Assembly (NCBI RefSeq): GCF_019192965.1
Contig: NZ_JAHTKU010000008.1
Coordinates: forward strand, 248,001-312,000
Origin: Nocardioides daeguensis
GTDB lineage: Bacteria; Actinomycetota; Actinomycetes; Propionibacteriales; Nocardioidaceae
Length of the DNA: 64,000 bases
Direction of reading: 5' to 3'
Shown here: in pieces, positions 7,846-16,335 of the stretch
Layout of the letters: each line of letters starts with the position of its first letter
How positions within the stretch are numbered: the stretch's first letter is position 1
Program-made: the position numbers and the translations under genes
Notes under the pieces: model-generated
What the model was told of the DNA's origin: nothing
The model's input: the letters and a program-made list of their open reading frames with translations, nothing else
Databases searched by the model: none

Positions 7846-9209
7846 GGCTCCCGGGCCGCGTAGCCGGCCTCGCTGCTGACGGTCTCGGCGGCCGGGGCGT
7901 GGTCGTCGACCATGGTGGTCTCGTCGAAGGGCTCCTGCCCGGCGAGCACCCGGTCCAGCCGGGCCCGGTCGACGCTGCCGGTCCAGTGGCCGACCAGGAC
8001 GGTGCCGACGGCGTTGCCGGCGAAGTTGGTCAGCGCGCGTGCCTCGGACATGAACCGGTCGATGCCGACGACCAGGCCGACACCGTCCACCAGCTCGGGA
8101 CGGTGCGACTGCAGCCCGCCGGCGAGCACCGCCATCCCGGAGCCGGTCACGCCGGCCGCGCCCTTGGCGGCGATCATCATGAACAGCAGCAGCGAGACCT
8201 GCTCGCCGATCGCGAGCGGCGTGCCGAGGGCCTCGGCGATGAAGATCGAGGCCATGGTCAGGTAGATCGCCGTGCCGTCGAGGTTGAACGAGTAGCCGGT
8301 CGGGACGACGACGCCCACCGTGGTCTTGTCGATGCCGGCGTGCTCGAGCTTGGCGATCGCCCGCGGCAGCGCGGACTCCGAGGAGGAGGTGGCGAGGATG
8401 AGCAGGAACTCGCGACCGAGGTAGCGCAGCAGCGCGAAGATGTTGATGCCGGTGGCGACCTTGAGCAGGAGGCCGAGGACGACGAACACGAACAGCGCGC
8501 AGGTGATGTAGAAGCCGACCATCAGCACCGCCAGGCTCTTCAGCGCGTCGGCGCCCCCCTGGCCCGTGACCGCGGCCATCGCGCCGAAGGCGCCGACCGG
8601 CGCGGCCCACATGATCATCGCGAGCAGCCGGAACACCAGCCGCTGGAGGTGGCCGACAGCGGTGATGATCGGCGCGCTCGTGGCCCCCATCCGCTGGAGG
8701 GCGAAGCCCACGAGCAGCGCCACCAGCAGGGTCTGCAGCACACTGCCGCTGGTGAGCGCGCTGAACGCCGAGGTCGGGATGATGCCGAGCAGGAACGCGG
8801 TGGTGTCGGCGTGGCCCTCCGCCGCCTTCTCCTGGGCGGTCGCCACCGCCTCGGCGGTCAGGTGCAGGCCGTCCCCGGGCTGGAGCAGGTTGCCGACGAG
8901 CATGCCGATCGACAGCGCGACCGTCGACATCACCAGGAAGTAGCCGAGCGCGAGACCGCCGACCCGACCGACCTTCGCGGCACTGGCGACGGAGCCGACG
9001 CCGAGGACGATCGTGCAGAAGATGACCGGCTGGATCATCATCTTGATCAGGTTGACGAAGCCCTCTCCGAGCGGCTTGAGCTCGACCGCGAAGGCCGGGA
9101 ACAGCAGGCCGGTCGCGATGCCGAGCAGCACCGCGCCGATCACCGCGAGGTAGAGGTAGTGCGTCCGTGCGCCGCGCTGGGCCGCGCTCGCCGTGCTGGT
9201 GGTGCCCAT
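7833..9209 (-). CDS. dctA: Dicarboxylate/amino acid:cation symporter (DctA/GltP family)
   Basis: 458 aa. It shows the DAACS hallmarks: the serine-rich re-entrant loop ILATSSSESALPRAI, the TM7 motif GYSFNLDGTAIYLTMASIFIAEA and the C-terminal ...GIDRFMSEARALTNFAGNAVGTV. Substrates of the family are C4-dicarboxylates or glutamate/aspartate with H+ or Na+. A GGAGGA ribosome-binding site lies just before the ATG. The gene is divergent from a DcuS/DcuR-type sensor-regulator pair, the classic arrangement for dicarboxylate uptake control, so a C4-dicarboxylate such as succinate, malate or fumarate is the best guess. Confidence 0.9.
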   Translation of the reverse strand: MGTTSTASAAQRGARTHYLYLAVIGAVLLGIATGLLFPAFAVELKPLGEGFVNLIKMMIQPVIFCTIVLGVGSVASAAKVGRVGGLALGYFLVMSTVALSIGMLVGNLLQPGDGLHLTAEAVATAQEKAAEGHADTTAFLLGIIPTSAFSALTSGSVLQTLLVALLVGFALQRMGATSAPIITAVGHLQRLVFRLLAMIMWAAPVGAFGAMAAVTGQGGADALKSLAVLMVGFYITCALFVFVVLGLLLKVATGINIFALLRYLGREFLLILATSSSESALPRAIAKLEHAGIDKTTVGVVVPTGYSFNLDGTAIYLTMASIFIAEALGTPLAIGEQVSLLLFMMIAAKGAAGVTGSGMAVLAGGLQSHRPELVDGVGLVVGIDRFMSEARALTNFAGNAVGTVLVGHWTGSVDRARLDRVLAGQEPFDETTMVDDHAPAAETVSSEAGYAAREPQPV

Positions 9210-9281
9210 GGTTCCTCCGGGTCGTTGCAGGGTCGGGCTGGGGTTCCCCGCCACTGTGCGACCGGTCGTGACGACCGTCAC

Positions 9282-9299
9282 CGTTGTGTTCGTTGTGTT
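9282..9299. promoter_or_regulatory. Tandem 9-bp repeat between transporter and sensor kinase genes
   Basis: CGTTGTGTT occurs twice without a gap (9282-9290 and 9291-9299) in the 138-bp divergent intergenic region. It is A+T-richer than its surroundings. Direct repeats of this kind are plausible binding sites for the adjacent CitB/DcuR-type response regulator. This is an inference from position only. Confidence 0.35.
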
Positions 9300-9347
9300 C
9301 GTGGCACGGGTCACACCGGTGGCCTGCGCCTGGGCGAGAATGGCGAG

Positions 9348-10937
9348 GTGCGCCGTCCCCGCCTGCTCCGCGACCGCCCGGTCGCGCGCCAGGTGCTGGT
9401 GCTGCAGGTCGGCACCGTGCTGCTCCTCGTCGTGGTCGGCATCGCGCTGGCGTCGTACGACGCCCGGCGCGACTCGCGCAGCCGGGCCACCCAGCGCGCG
9501 GTGGCCGTGGCGCAGACCGTCGCCGACTCCCCCGCCGTCCGCGCGGCGCTGCGCAGCGCCGACCCGACCGCCGAGCTCCAGCCGTGGGCCGAGGAGGTCC
9601 GCCGCGACACCGACACCGACTTCGTCGTCGTGATGGGGCTGGACCGGACCCGGTTCACGCACCCGGATCCCGCCCAGATCGGGCGGAGGTTCGTCGGCGA
9701 CCTCGGGAACGCGCCCGAGGGCGGGGTGTTCACGCAGCAGTACACCGGAACGCTCGGCCCGTCGGTGCGCTCGGTCGTCCCGATCCAGGACGGCGGTCGG
9801 GTGGTCGCGCTGGTGTCGGTCGGCATCACCGTCAGCGACATCGACCGCGGGCTGCGCCGCGACGTGACGATCGTCGTGCTGTGCGGCCTGCTCGTGCTGC
9901 TGCTCGGCCTCGTCGGCGCGTGGCTGGTCGGCCGGCGACTGCACCGGGTGACGCACGGCCTGGGCGAGCAGGAGCTGGCCCGGATGTACGAGTACTACTC
10001 GGCCGTCCTCCACTCCGTGCGCGAGGGCCTGCTGCTCCTCGACGGGGCGGGCCGGGTCCAGCTGGTCAACGACGAGGCCCGGCGCCTGCTGGCGCTGCCG
10101 GACGACGTCGTCGGACGCGCAGTCGAGGACCTCGGCCTGGCGCCCGGCCTCGTCGCCGCCGCCCGCGGGCGCACCGCGGAGTCCGACGACCTCTACCTCG
10201 CCGGCGAGCGGATGCTCGTCGTCTCGGCGGCCCCCGCCCGCTGGGACGGGCGCGACGTCGGCTCCGTCGTCACCCTGCGCGACCACACCGAGCTCCGCTC
10301 GGTGACCGGCGAGCTCGAGGTCGTCCGTCGGCTCACCGAGTCGCTGCGCTCGCAGAACCACGAGTCCGCCAACCGGCTGCACACCGTCGTGTCCCTGATC
10401 GAGATGGGCCGTCCCGAGGACGCGGTCGAGTTCGCGACCTCCGAGCTGCACCTCGCCCAGCTGCTCACCGACCAGGTCGTGGGCGCCGTCGAGGACCCGG
10501 TCCTGGCCGCGCTCCTGCTCGGCAAGACCGCCGAGGGCGCGGAGCGCGGGATCGACCTCGCCATCGCCGGAACCGTGCCGGCCGGCACCAGCATCCCCGC
10601 CCGCGACCTGGTCACCGTCGTCGGCAACCTGGTCGACAACGCCTTCGACGCGGTCGCCCTGGCCGACCCGCGCCGGGTCGCCGTGGCGTTCGAGAGCGAC
10701 GCCGGGACCCTCGTCGTACGAGTCGGCGACAGCGGGCCGGGGCTCGACGCCGAGGCCGCTGAACGGGTGCTCGACCGGGGCTGGACCACCAAGGCCGAGG
10801 CCGGTGCCGGCCGCGGGCTGGGCCTCGCGCTCGTCGTCCAGGTCGCGCGCAAGCACGACGGGGACGTCAGGATCGGCCGCTCGGAGCTGGGCGGCGCGGA
10901 GTTCGTCGTCTCGCTGCGCGTGGAGCCCGCCCCGTGA
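9348..10937 (+). CDS. DcuS/CitA-type sensor histidine kinase
   Basis: 529 aa. It has a TM helix at about 16-36, an extracytoplasmic PDC/sCache sensor (about 40-172), a second TM helix (173-195), a PAS domain (about 212-315), and a kinase core. The phospho-accepting H338 sits in LRSQNHESANRLHTVVSL, as in DcuS/CitA. The N box is GNLVDNAFDAV and the G boxes are DSGPGLD and GRGLGLALV. This family senses C4-dicarboxylates or citrate outside the cell. It is divergent from the transporter gene and overlaps the regulator gene by GTGA. The start chosen is GTG, giving VRRPRLLRDRPVARQ just before TM1. Confidence 0.9.
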   Translation: MRRPRLLRDRPVARQVLVLQVGTVLLLVVVGIALASYDARRDSRSRATQRAVAVAQTVADSPAVRAALRSADPTAELQPWAEEVRRDTDTDFVVVMGLDRTRFTHPDPAQIGRRFVGDLGNAPEGGVFTQQYTGTLGPSVRSVVPIQDGGRVVALVSVGITVSDIDRGLRRDVTIVVLCGLLVLLLGLVGAWLVGRRLHRVTHGLGEQELARMYEYYSAVLHSVREGLLLLDGAGRVQLVNDEARRLLALPDDVVGRAVEDLGLAPGLVAAARGRTAESDDLYLAGERMLVVSAAPARWDGRDVGSVVTLRDHTELRSVTGELEVVRRLTESLRSQNHESANRLHTVVSLIEMGRPEDAVEFATSELHLAQLLTDQVVGAVEDPVLAALLLGKTAEGAERGIDLAIAGTVPAGTSIPARDLVTVVGNLVDNAFDAVALADPRRVAVAFESDAGTLVVRVGDSGPGLDAEAAERVLDRGWTTKAEAGAGRGLGLALVVQVARKHDGDVRIGRSELGGAEFVVSLRVEPAP

Positions 10938-11638
10938 GCGTGCGGGTGCTCGTCGTCGAGGACGAGGAGCTGGCGGCCGAGGCCCACGCGTCGTACGTCG
11001 GCCGGGTGCCGGGGTTCACGCTGGCCGGGGTCGCCCGCTCGGCCCGTGAGGCCGCACGGGCGCTGGACGCCGCCCGCGACGCCGGCTCCCCCGTCGACCT
11101 GGTCCTGCTCGACATGAACCTGCCCGACGGGCACGGTCTCGGGCTGCTCGCCGGACTGCGCGGCGCGGGCCACCTGTGCGACGTGATCGCGGTGACGGCC
11201 GCGCGTGACACGCAGGTCGTGCGCCAGGCGGTCGGCCAGGGGGTGGTGCTCTACCTGCTCAAGCCCTTCACCTTCGCGACCTTCCGCGCCAAGCTCGAGC
11301 AGTACGCCGCCTACCGGGCCGAGCTGGACGCCGCCCCGGCCGAGGTGGTGCAGGACGAGGTCGACCGGCTCCTGGGGTCGCTGCGGCCCAGTGCCACCGC
11401 ACCGCTTCCCAAGGGGATGAGCCCCGAGACGCTGCGTGCCGTCACGACCGCGTTGCGGGAGGCCGATGGCGACCTGTCCGCGAGCGAGGTCGCGGCGACG
11501 GTCGGCAGCTCACGCGTCACCGCACGGCGCTACCTCGAGCACCTCGCCGACCAGGGGCTGGCCGCCCGGGGCCTGAGGTACGGCGCGAGCGGCGGGCGGC
11601 CCGAGGTCAGCTACTCCTGGCGAGGCCGCCACGCCTGA
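10934..11638 (+). CDS. CitB/DcuR-type response regulator
   Basis: 234 aa. The N-terminal receiver domain has acidic residues D10/E11 (VVEDEE), the phospho-acceptor D60 (LLDMNLPDG) and the conserved K in LLKPFT. The C-terminus has an HTH (residues about 175-215, LSASEVAATVGSSRVTARRYLEHLADQGLA) of the CitB/DcuR/DctR kind. The GTG start overlaps the kinase stop. It probably activates the dctA-type gene at 7833-9209. Confidence 0.9.
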   Translation: MSVRVLVVEDEELAAEAHASYVGRVPGFTLAGVARSAREAARALDAARDAGSPVDLVLLDMNLPDGHGLGLLAGLRGAGHLCDVIAVTAARDTQVVRQAVGQGVVLYLLKPFTFATFRAKLEQYAAYRAELDAAPAEVVQDEVDRLLGSLRPSATAPLPKGMSPETLRAVTTALREADGDLSASEVAATVGSSRVTARRYLEHLADQGLAARGLRYGASGGRPEVSYSWRGRHA

Positions 11639-11662
11639 GCGAAGCGAAGGCGTGGAGGGAGG

Positions 11663-11730
11663 CCGAAGGTCGAGGAGCGTCGACGACCTCGCGCCGCGAA
11701 GCAAGCGAGGTCGTGACGCGTCACGAGACC
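11663..11730. repeat. REP-like unit (GGTCTCGTGACG...CTCGACC class), read on the minus strand
   Basis: On the minus strand it starts GGTCTCGTGACGCGTCAC and runs to GACGCTCCTCGACC, paralleling the unit at 29395-29460. It contains the 16-bp perfect palindrome TCGTGACGCGTCACGA (11711-11726). It lies just downstream of the response regulator gene. Confidence 0.55.
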
Positions 11731-11740
11731 AGCCCGACGT

Positions 11741-11774
11741 GATGCCGGGACCGTCCGCGGAGAGTCCCGGCATC
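11741..11774. terminator. Hairpin between convergent response regulator and glyA genes
   Basis: An 11-bp perfect stem, GATGCCGGGAC (11741-11751) with GTCCCGGCATC (11764-11774), and a 12-nt loop. No T-tract follows. Its position between two convergent genes suggests a bidirectional terminator. Confidence 0.55.
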
Positions 11775-11816
11775 GTGGCCAGCCGTCTCGAGACGCCACC
11801 CAGGCGGGCCGAGACC

Positions 11817-13268
11817 TCAGCTCAGGTCGAGACCCGGGTAGAGCGGGTGCTTGTCGAGCAGCTCCGCCGAGGCCGCGCGGACCTTGTCGGCCACGCCGTC
11901 CGCGACGACGTAGGAGGCCTTCGAGGGAGCCCCGGCGGACGTCGTGCCCGGCGTGGTGTTCTTGAGGACCTCCACGATCAGGTCGGCGACCACGTCGAAC
12001 TCGGCGCCGCCGAAGCCGCGGCTGGTGAGCGCCGGGGTGCCGATCCGGATGCCGGAGGTGTACCAGGCGCCGTTCGGGTCGGAGGGGACCGAGTTGCGGT
12101 TGGTGACGACACCGGCGTCGAGCAGGGCAGACTCGGCCTGGCGGCCGGTCAGGCCGAAGGACGACACGTCGAGCAGCACGATGTGGTTGTCGGTGCCGTC
12201 GGTGACCAGCTTGGTGCCGCGCTTCTGCAGACCCTCGGCCAGCGACTTCGCGTTGTCGGCGACGGCCTGCGCGTAGGTCTGGAAGGCGGGCGTGCGGGCC
12301 TCCGCGAAGGCGACGGCCTTGGCTGCCATCACGTGCGAGAGCGGGCCGCCGAGCACCATCGGGCAGCCGCGGTCGACGCTCGGGGCGTACTCCTCGGTCG
12401 CGAGGATGAAGCCGCCGCGCGGGCCGCGCAGCGACTTGTGCGAGGTGCTGGTGACGACGTGCGCGTGCGGGATCGGGTCCTCGTCGCCGGTGAACACCTT
12501 GCCGGCGACCAGACCGGCGAAGTGCGCCATGTCGACCATCAGCGTGGCGCCGACCTCGTCGGCGATCTCGCGCATCTTGGCGAAGTCGACCCGGCGCGGG
12601 TACGCCGAGTAGCCGGCGACCAGGATGAGCGGCTTGAACTCCTTGGCCTTGGCGCGCAGGGCGTCGTAGTCGATGAGACCGGTTGCCGGGTCGGTGCCGT
12701 ACTGCTGCTGGTGGAACATCTTGCCGCTGATGTTCGGGCGGAAGCCGTGGGTCAGGTGGCCGCCGGTGTCGAGGCTCATCCCGAGCAGCCGCTGGTTGCC
12801 GAGCTCGTGGCGCAGCTTCTCCCAGTCGGCGTCGGAGAGGTCGTTCATGTTCTTCACGCCGGCGTTCTCCAGCCACGGGCCCTCGACCCGGTGGGCCAGG
12901 ATCGCCCAGTAGGCCGTCAGGTTGGCGTCGATGCCGGAGTGCGGCTGGACGTAGGCGTACTCGGCACCGAACAGCTCGCGCGCGTGCTCGGCGGCGAGCG
13001 CCTCGACGGTGTCGACGTTCTGGCAGCCGGCGTAGAAGCGGTGGCCGACGGTGCCCTCGGCGTACTTGTCGCTGAACCAGGTGCCCATGGTGAGCAGCAC
13101 GGCCGGTGAGGCGTAGTTCTCGCTCGCGATCAGCTTGAGCGACGCTCGCTGGTCGGCGAGCTCCTGGCGCGTCGCGTCCGCGATGCGCGGCTCGACGGAG
13201 GCGATGACCTCCAGGGCCTGGTTGTAGGCGCTGCTGACGAGGGCACCGTTGAAGGAGTTGTCGCTCAT
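11817..13268 (-). CDS. glyA: Serine hydroxymethyltransferase, long form
   Basis: 483 aa, longer than the usual 415-430. It converts serine and tetrahydrofolate to glycine and 5,10-methylene-THF. Typical segments are [12 protein letters not shown] (41-54), [25 protein letters not shown], and [16 protein letters not shown], with the PLP lysine at K278. The extra length lies mainly in about 127-162 ([20 protein letters not shown] to HELGNQRL) between the cofactor domain's [12 protein letters not shown] and the conserved [15 protein letters not shown]. The ATG giving [11 protein letters not shown] was chosen; upstream sequence is non-coding. It is divergent from the sulfite reductase operon. Confidence 0.95.
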   Translation of the reverse strand: MSDNSFNGALVSSAYNQALEVIASVEPRIADATRQELADQRASLKLIASENYASPAVLLTMGTWFSDKYAEGTVGHRFYAGCQNVDTVEALAAEHARELFGAEYAYVQPHSGIDANLTAYWAILAHRVEGPWLENAGVKNMNDLSDADWEKLRHELGNQRLLGMSLDTGGHLTHGFRPNISGKMFHQQQYGTDPATGLIDYDALRAKAKEFKPLILVAGYSAYPRRVDFAKMREIADEVGATLMVDMAHFAGLVAGKVFTGDEDPIPHAHVVTSTSHKSLRGPRGGFILATEEYAPSVDRGCPMVLGGPLSHVMAAKAVAFAEARTPAFQTYAQAVADNAKSLAEGLQKRGTKLVTDGTDNHIVLLDVSSFGLTGRQAESALLDAGVVTNRNSVPSDPNGAWYTSGIRIGTPALTSRGFGGAEFDVVADLIVEVLKNTTPGTTSAGAPSKASYVVADGVADKVRAASAELLDKHPLYPGLDLS

Positions 13269-13618
13269 GGCGCACAGCGTAGTGGCGAACACGGGCTGGC
13301 GCGCTGCCAGGCGGTACCTGGTGTGACGTCCGTCGCAACCCCCGCCTGAACCCGCGGGCCAGGCGGGCATAGTGTCCGAATCCTGAGAAACGCATCCAGA
13401 TATTGAGATTGACATTTGTGGACGCGGAGTCCGAGGGATGAGACTCGTTGACATGGTCACTGCTGCCACCCATGCGCACCTCGTGGTTCGACGCCACGTG
13501 GACTTCGGGCGCACGCGCAGCATGTTGTGTTGGCCCCGCTGACGTCGCCGCCGCATCCACCCGAGCCGCACGCCCCCACCGCCCGGCGTGCCCATCAGCG
13601 AAGGACCACCTCTCCAGC
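13269..13618. other. 350-bp divergent regulatory region between glyA and sulfite reductase
   Basis: It contains an A+T-rich patch (13380-13420) unlike its surroundings, with TGAGA repeated at 13384-13388 and 13404-13408 and a TTGACA at 13409-13414. It also holds the probable leader peptide frame at 13453-13542. This is where control of the sulfur operon should act. No -10 could be assigned confidently. TACGCT shortly upstream of glyA on the minus strand may be its -10. Confidence 0.5.
13453..13542 (+). CDS. Probable leader peptide of the sulfate-assimilation operon
   Basis: A 29-codon frame, ATG to TGA, ending [17 protein letters not shown]. The RRHVD...R..S.LC..R pattern resembles the short Cys-containing leader peptides found upstream of sulfur-metabolism genes in actinobacteria, some of which act as cysteine-responsive attenuators in mycobacteria (polycysteine leader ORFs). 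Only one Cys is present here. The stop lies 76 bp upstream of the sulfite reductase start. The assignment rests on position and pattern; there is no clear Shine-Dalgarno, so a leaderless message is possible. Confidence 0.55.
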   Translation: MVTAATHAHLVVRRHVDFGRTRSMLCWPR

Positions 13619-15337
13619 ATGCCTGACCTGCGCTACAAGCCCGAACGTGCCAAGCTCACCGAGATCCCGCGTCCCAAGCGCGCGGAGGGCCAGTGGGCCC
13701 TCGGCTACACCGAGCCGCTCAACAAGAACGAGCAGTCCAAGAAGGACGACGACCCGCTCAACGTGCGGGACCGGATCCTCTTCACCTACTCCAAGCGTGG
13801 CTTCGACTCGATCGACCCGGCCGACCTGCGCGGCCGGTTCCGCTGGATGGGCCTCTACACCCAGCGCAAGCCCGGCATCGACGGCGGCAAGACCGGGTCG
13901 CTGGACGAGGAGCAGCTGGACGACCGCTACTTCATGATGCGCGTCCGCTCCGACGGCAAGCTGCTCTCCCCCGCCGCCGTGCGCGCGCTCGGCCAGATCG
14001 GCGTCGACTTCGCCCGCGACACCGCGGACGTCACCGACCGGCAGAACATCCAGTACCACTGGATCGAGATCGAGAACGTCCCCGAGATCTGGGAGCGCCT
14101 CGACGCGGTGGGCCTGCACTCGATGGAGGCCTGCGGCGACTCGCCCCGCCCCTTCCTCGGCTCGCCGGTCGCCGGTGTCGCCAAGGATGAGATCATCGAT
14201 GGCACCTCGGCGCTGGAGGAGATCGAGCGCCGCTACATCGGCAACAAGGACTTCTCGAACTTCCCCCGGAAGTTCAAGACCGCGGTCACCGGTCACCCTA
14301 GCCACGACGTCTCCCCCGAGACCAACGACGTCTCGTTCGTCGGCACCGTCCACCCCGAGCACGGCGCGGGCTTCGACGTGTGGGTCGGTGGCGGGCTGTC
14401 CACCAACCCGATGCTCGCCCAGAAGCTCGGCGTCTGGATCCCGCTCGACGAGGTCCCCGACGTGTGGGCCGGCGTGGCCGGCATCTTCCGCGACTACGGC
14501 TACCGCCGGCTGCGATCGCGGGCCCGCCTGAAGTTCCTCGTCGCCGACTGGGGTGTCGAGAAGTTCCGCGAGGTCCTCGAGAACGAGTACCTCGGCAAGA
14601 AGCTCGAGACCCTCGCCTCCCCCGACTCGCCCGTCGGCCACCGCGACCACGTCGGTGTCCACGAGCAGAAGGACGGCAAGTTCTACGTCGGCCTCGCGCC
14701 CACCGCGGGCCGCGTCTCCGGCACGCTGCTGGTGCAGCTGGCCGACCTGCTCGAGGAGCACGGCGTCACCGGGGCCCGCCTCACGCCGTACCAGAAGATC
14801 GTGTTGATCGGGGTCGACGGCAGCGTCCTCGACGCGCTCCTCGACCGGCTCGACGAGATCGGCCTGTCGGCCCGTCCCTCCGCCTGGCGCCGCAACACGA
14901 TGGCCTGCACCGGCATCGAGTTCTGCAAGCTCGCCATCGTCGACACCAAGAACCGCGCGAGCGAGCTGGTCGACGAGCTCGAGAAGCGGTTCCCGGACCT
15001 CGACACCCCGATCACGATCAACGTCAACGGCTGCCCCAACGCCTGCGCCCGCACCCAGGTCGCCGACTTCGGCCTCAAGGGCCAGCTCGTCGTCGACGAG
15101 TCCGGCGAGCAGGTCGAGGGCTTCCAGGTGCACCTCGGCGGCGCGCTCGGCCTGCGCGCCAACTTCGGCCGCAAGCTGCGCGCGCACAAGGTCACCAGCA
15201 GGGGCCTCGACGACTACGTCGCCACCGTGGTCGGCAACTACCTCGCCGACCGCAGCGAGGGCGAGGCGTTCGACGCCTGGGTGCATCGCGCCGACGAGGA
15301 GCTGCTGCGCGGCGAGAAGGCATTGGAGTCCGTCTGA
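13619..15337 (+). CDS. sir: Ferredoxin-dependent assimilatory sulfite reductase (SirA/NirA type)
   Basis: 572 aa. It reduces sulfite to sulfide using siroheme and a [4Fe-4S] cluster. Both ferredoxin-like half domains are present. The cluster/siroheme cysteines are C430 and C436 ([11 protein letters not shown]) and C472 and C476 ([10 protein letters not shown]). Y80 (GLYTQRKPG) and C172 (EACGDSPRP) have the same 92-residue spacing as the Tyr69-Cys161 pair that is crosslinked in M. tuberculosis NirA/SirA, which favours sulfite over nitrite. The ATG giving [13 protein letters not shown] follows AAGGACCACC. It is the first gene of the operon with the zinc ribbon, APS reductase and chelatase genes. 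Confidence 0.93.
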   Translation: MPDLRYKPERAKLTEIPRPKRAEGQWALGYTEPLNKNEQSKKDDDPLNVRDRILFTYSKRGFDSIDPADLRGRFRWMGLYTQRKPGIDGGKTGSLDEEQLDDRYFMMRVRSDGKLLSPAAVRALGQIGVDFARDTADVTDRQNIQYHWIEIENVPEIWERLDAVGLHSMEACGDSPRPFLGSPVAGVAKDEIIDGTSALEEIERRYIGNKDFSNFPRKFKTAVTGHPSHDVSPETNDVSFVGTVHPEHGAGFDVWVGGGLSTNPMLAQKLGVWIPLDEVPDVWAGVAGIFRDYGYRRLRSRARLKFLVADWGVEKFREVLENEYLGKKLETLASPDSPVGHRDHVGVHEQKDGKFYVGLAPTAGRVSGTLLVQLADLLEEHGVTGARLTPYQKIVLIGVDGSVLDALLDRLDEIGLSARPSAWRRNTMACTGIEFCKLAIVDTKNRASELVDELEKRFPDLDTPITINVNGCPNACARTQVADFGLKGQLVVDESGEQVEGFQVHLGGALGLRANFGRKLRAHKVTSRGLDDYVATVVGNYLADRSEGEAFDAWVHRADEELLRGEKALESV

Positions 15338-15528
15338 TGTCCGAGGAGTCGGTGTCGTCGCGGGCAGTGCCGTACCACTGCCCCTACTGCGGCGAGACCG
15401 ACCTGTGGCCGCACGAACCCTCCGGCTGGGAATGCCGCGGGTGCCGTCGGGCCTTCAAGGTCGAGCTGCTCGGCCTCATCAACCGGACGTCCGACGCCCG
15501 AACCAACGAAGAAGGAGGTGCCTCATGA
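15337..15528 (+). CDS. 63-aa Cys-rich protein of sulfite reductase operons
   Basis: The start overlaps the sulfite reductase stop by one base (TGATG). Two CxxC pairs, C15-PY-C18 and C33-RG-C36, are separated by 14 residues (HCPYCGETDLW ... GWECRGCRRAFKV), forming a rubredoxin- or zinc-ribbon-like knuckle. Small Cys-rich genes sit at this place in many actinobacterial sulfur operons; corynebacterial CysX at the equivalent place is a ferredoxin-like electron donor. With four Cys this could bind Zn or a single Fe. Its function is inferred from context only. Confidence 0.82.
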   Translation: MSEESVSSRAVPYHCPYCGETDLWPHEPSGWECRGCRRAFKVELLGLINRTSDARTNEEGGAS

Positions 15529-16271
15529 CCACCGCCACCACGCGTGCCGCCCGCGAGTTCCGCGGGTCGCACACCGCCGGCCGGTCCCCTGAGGAGCTCC
15601 GCGAGCTGGTGTCCCACTGGGGCGCCGAGCTCGAGCTCGCCCCGGCCGAGGTCATCATCGAGTGGGCCGCCGCCACGTTCGGCGAGCGGTTCTGCATCAC
15701 CTCCTCGATGGGCGACGCCCTGCTGGCGCACCTCGCCGCGAAGGTCGTGCCCGGGGTCGACGTCGTCTTCCTCGACACCGGCTACCACTTCGTCGAGACC
15801 ATCGGCACCCGCGACGCCGTCGCCGCCACCATGGACGTCAACCTGATCTCGATCACCCCGGTCCAGACCGTGGCAGAGCAGGACGCCGAGCACGGCCCCG
15901 AGCTCTACCGGCGCGACCCCGACCTGTGCTGTGCCCTGCGCAAGGTCAAGCCCCTGGCCGACTCGCTCGCGCAGTACGACGCCTGGGCGACCGGCCTGCG
16001 CCGCGCCGAGACGCACAACCGGGTGATCGCGCCGGTCATCGGGTGGGACGCCAAGAAGCAGAAGGTCAAGGTCTCCCCCATCGCCCGGTGGAGCGACGAG
16101 CAGGTCGAGCGCTACATCGCCGAGAACGGCGTGCTCGTCAACCCGCTCGTGTACGACGGCTACCCGTCCATCGGCTGCGCGCCGTGCACCCGCCGGGTCG
16201 CCCCCGGCGAGGACCCGCGCAGCGGCCGCTGGGCCGGCACCAACAAGACCGAATGCGGGATCCACTCGTGA
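15525..16271 (+). CDS. cysH: Assimilatory APS reductase (adenylyl-sulfate reductase, thioredoxin type)
   Basis: 248 aa. It reduces adenosine 5'-phosphosulfate to sulfite. The [4Fe-4S] ligands are C135-C136 (DLCCALRKVKPL) and C218/C221 (GCAPCTR), which mark an APS-type rather than a PAPS-type enzyme. The catalytic Cys is C244 in the C-terminal ECGIHS. The N-terminal P-loop-like SSMGDALLAHL and LDTGYHF are typical. The start overlaps the previous stop (ATGA) and is preceded by a perfect GAAGGAGGTG. No ATP sulfurylase genes are in this window. Confidence 0.95.
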   Translation: MTTATTRAAREFRGSHTAGRSPEELRELVSHWGAELELAPAEVIIEWAAATFGERFCITSSMGDALLAHLAAKVVPGVDVVFLDTGYHFVETIGTRDAVAATMDVNLISITPVQTVAEQDAEHGPELYRRDPDLCCALRKVKPLADSLAQYDAWATGLRRAETHNRVIAPVIGWDAKKQKVKVSPIARWSDEQVERYIAENGVLVNPLVYDGYPSIGCAPCTRRVAPGEDPRSGRWAGTNKTECGIHS

Positions 16272-16335
16272 CCAGCCGCTCCGACCGCTGCGTCATCCGC
16301 CCAGCCGCCCGCATCCTGGAGAGGGGGAACCGACG

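Noticed and set aside
7329..9347. Long plus-strand extension ahead of the sensor kinase
   Set aside because: Antisense to the transporter gene; the kinase begins at GTG 9348 directly before its first transmembrane helix.
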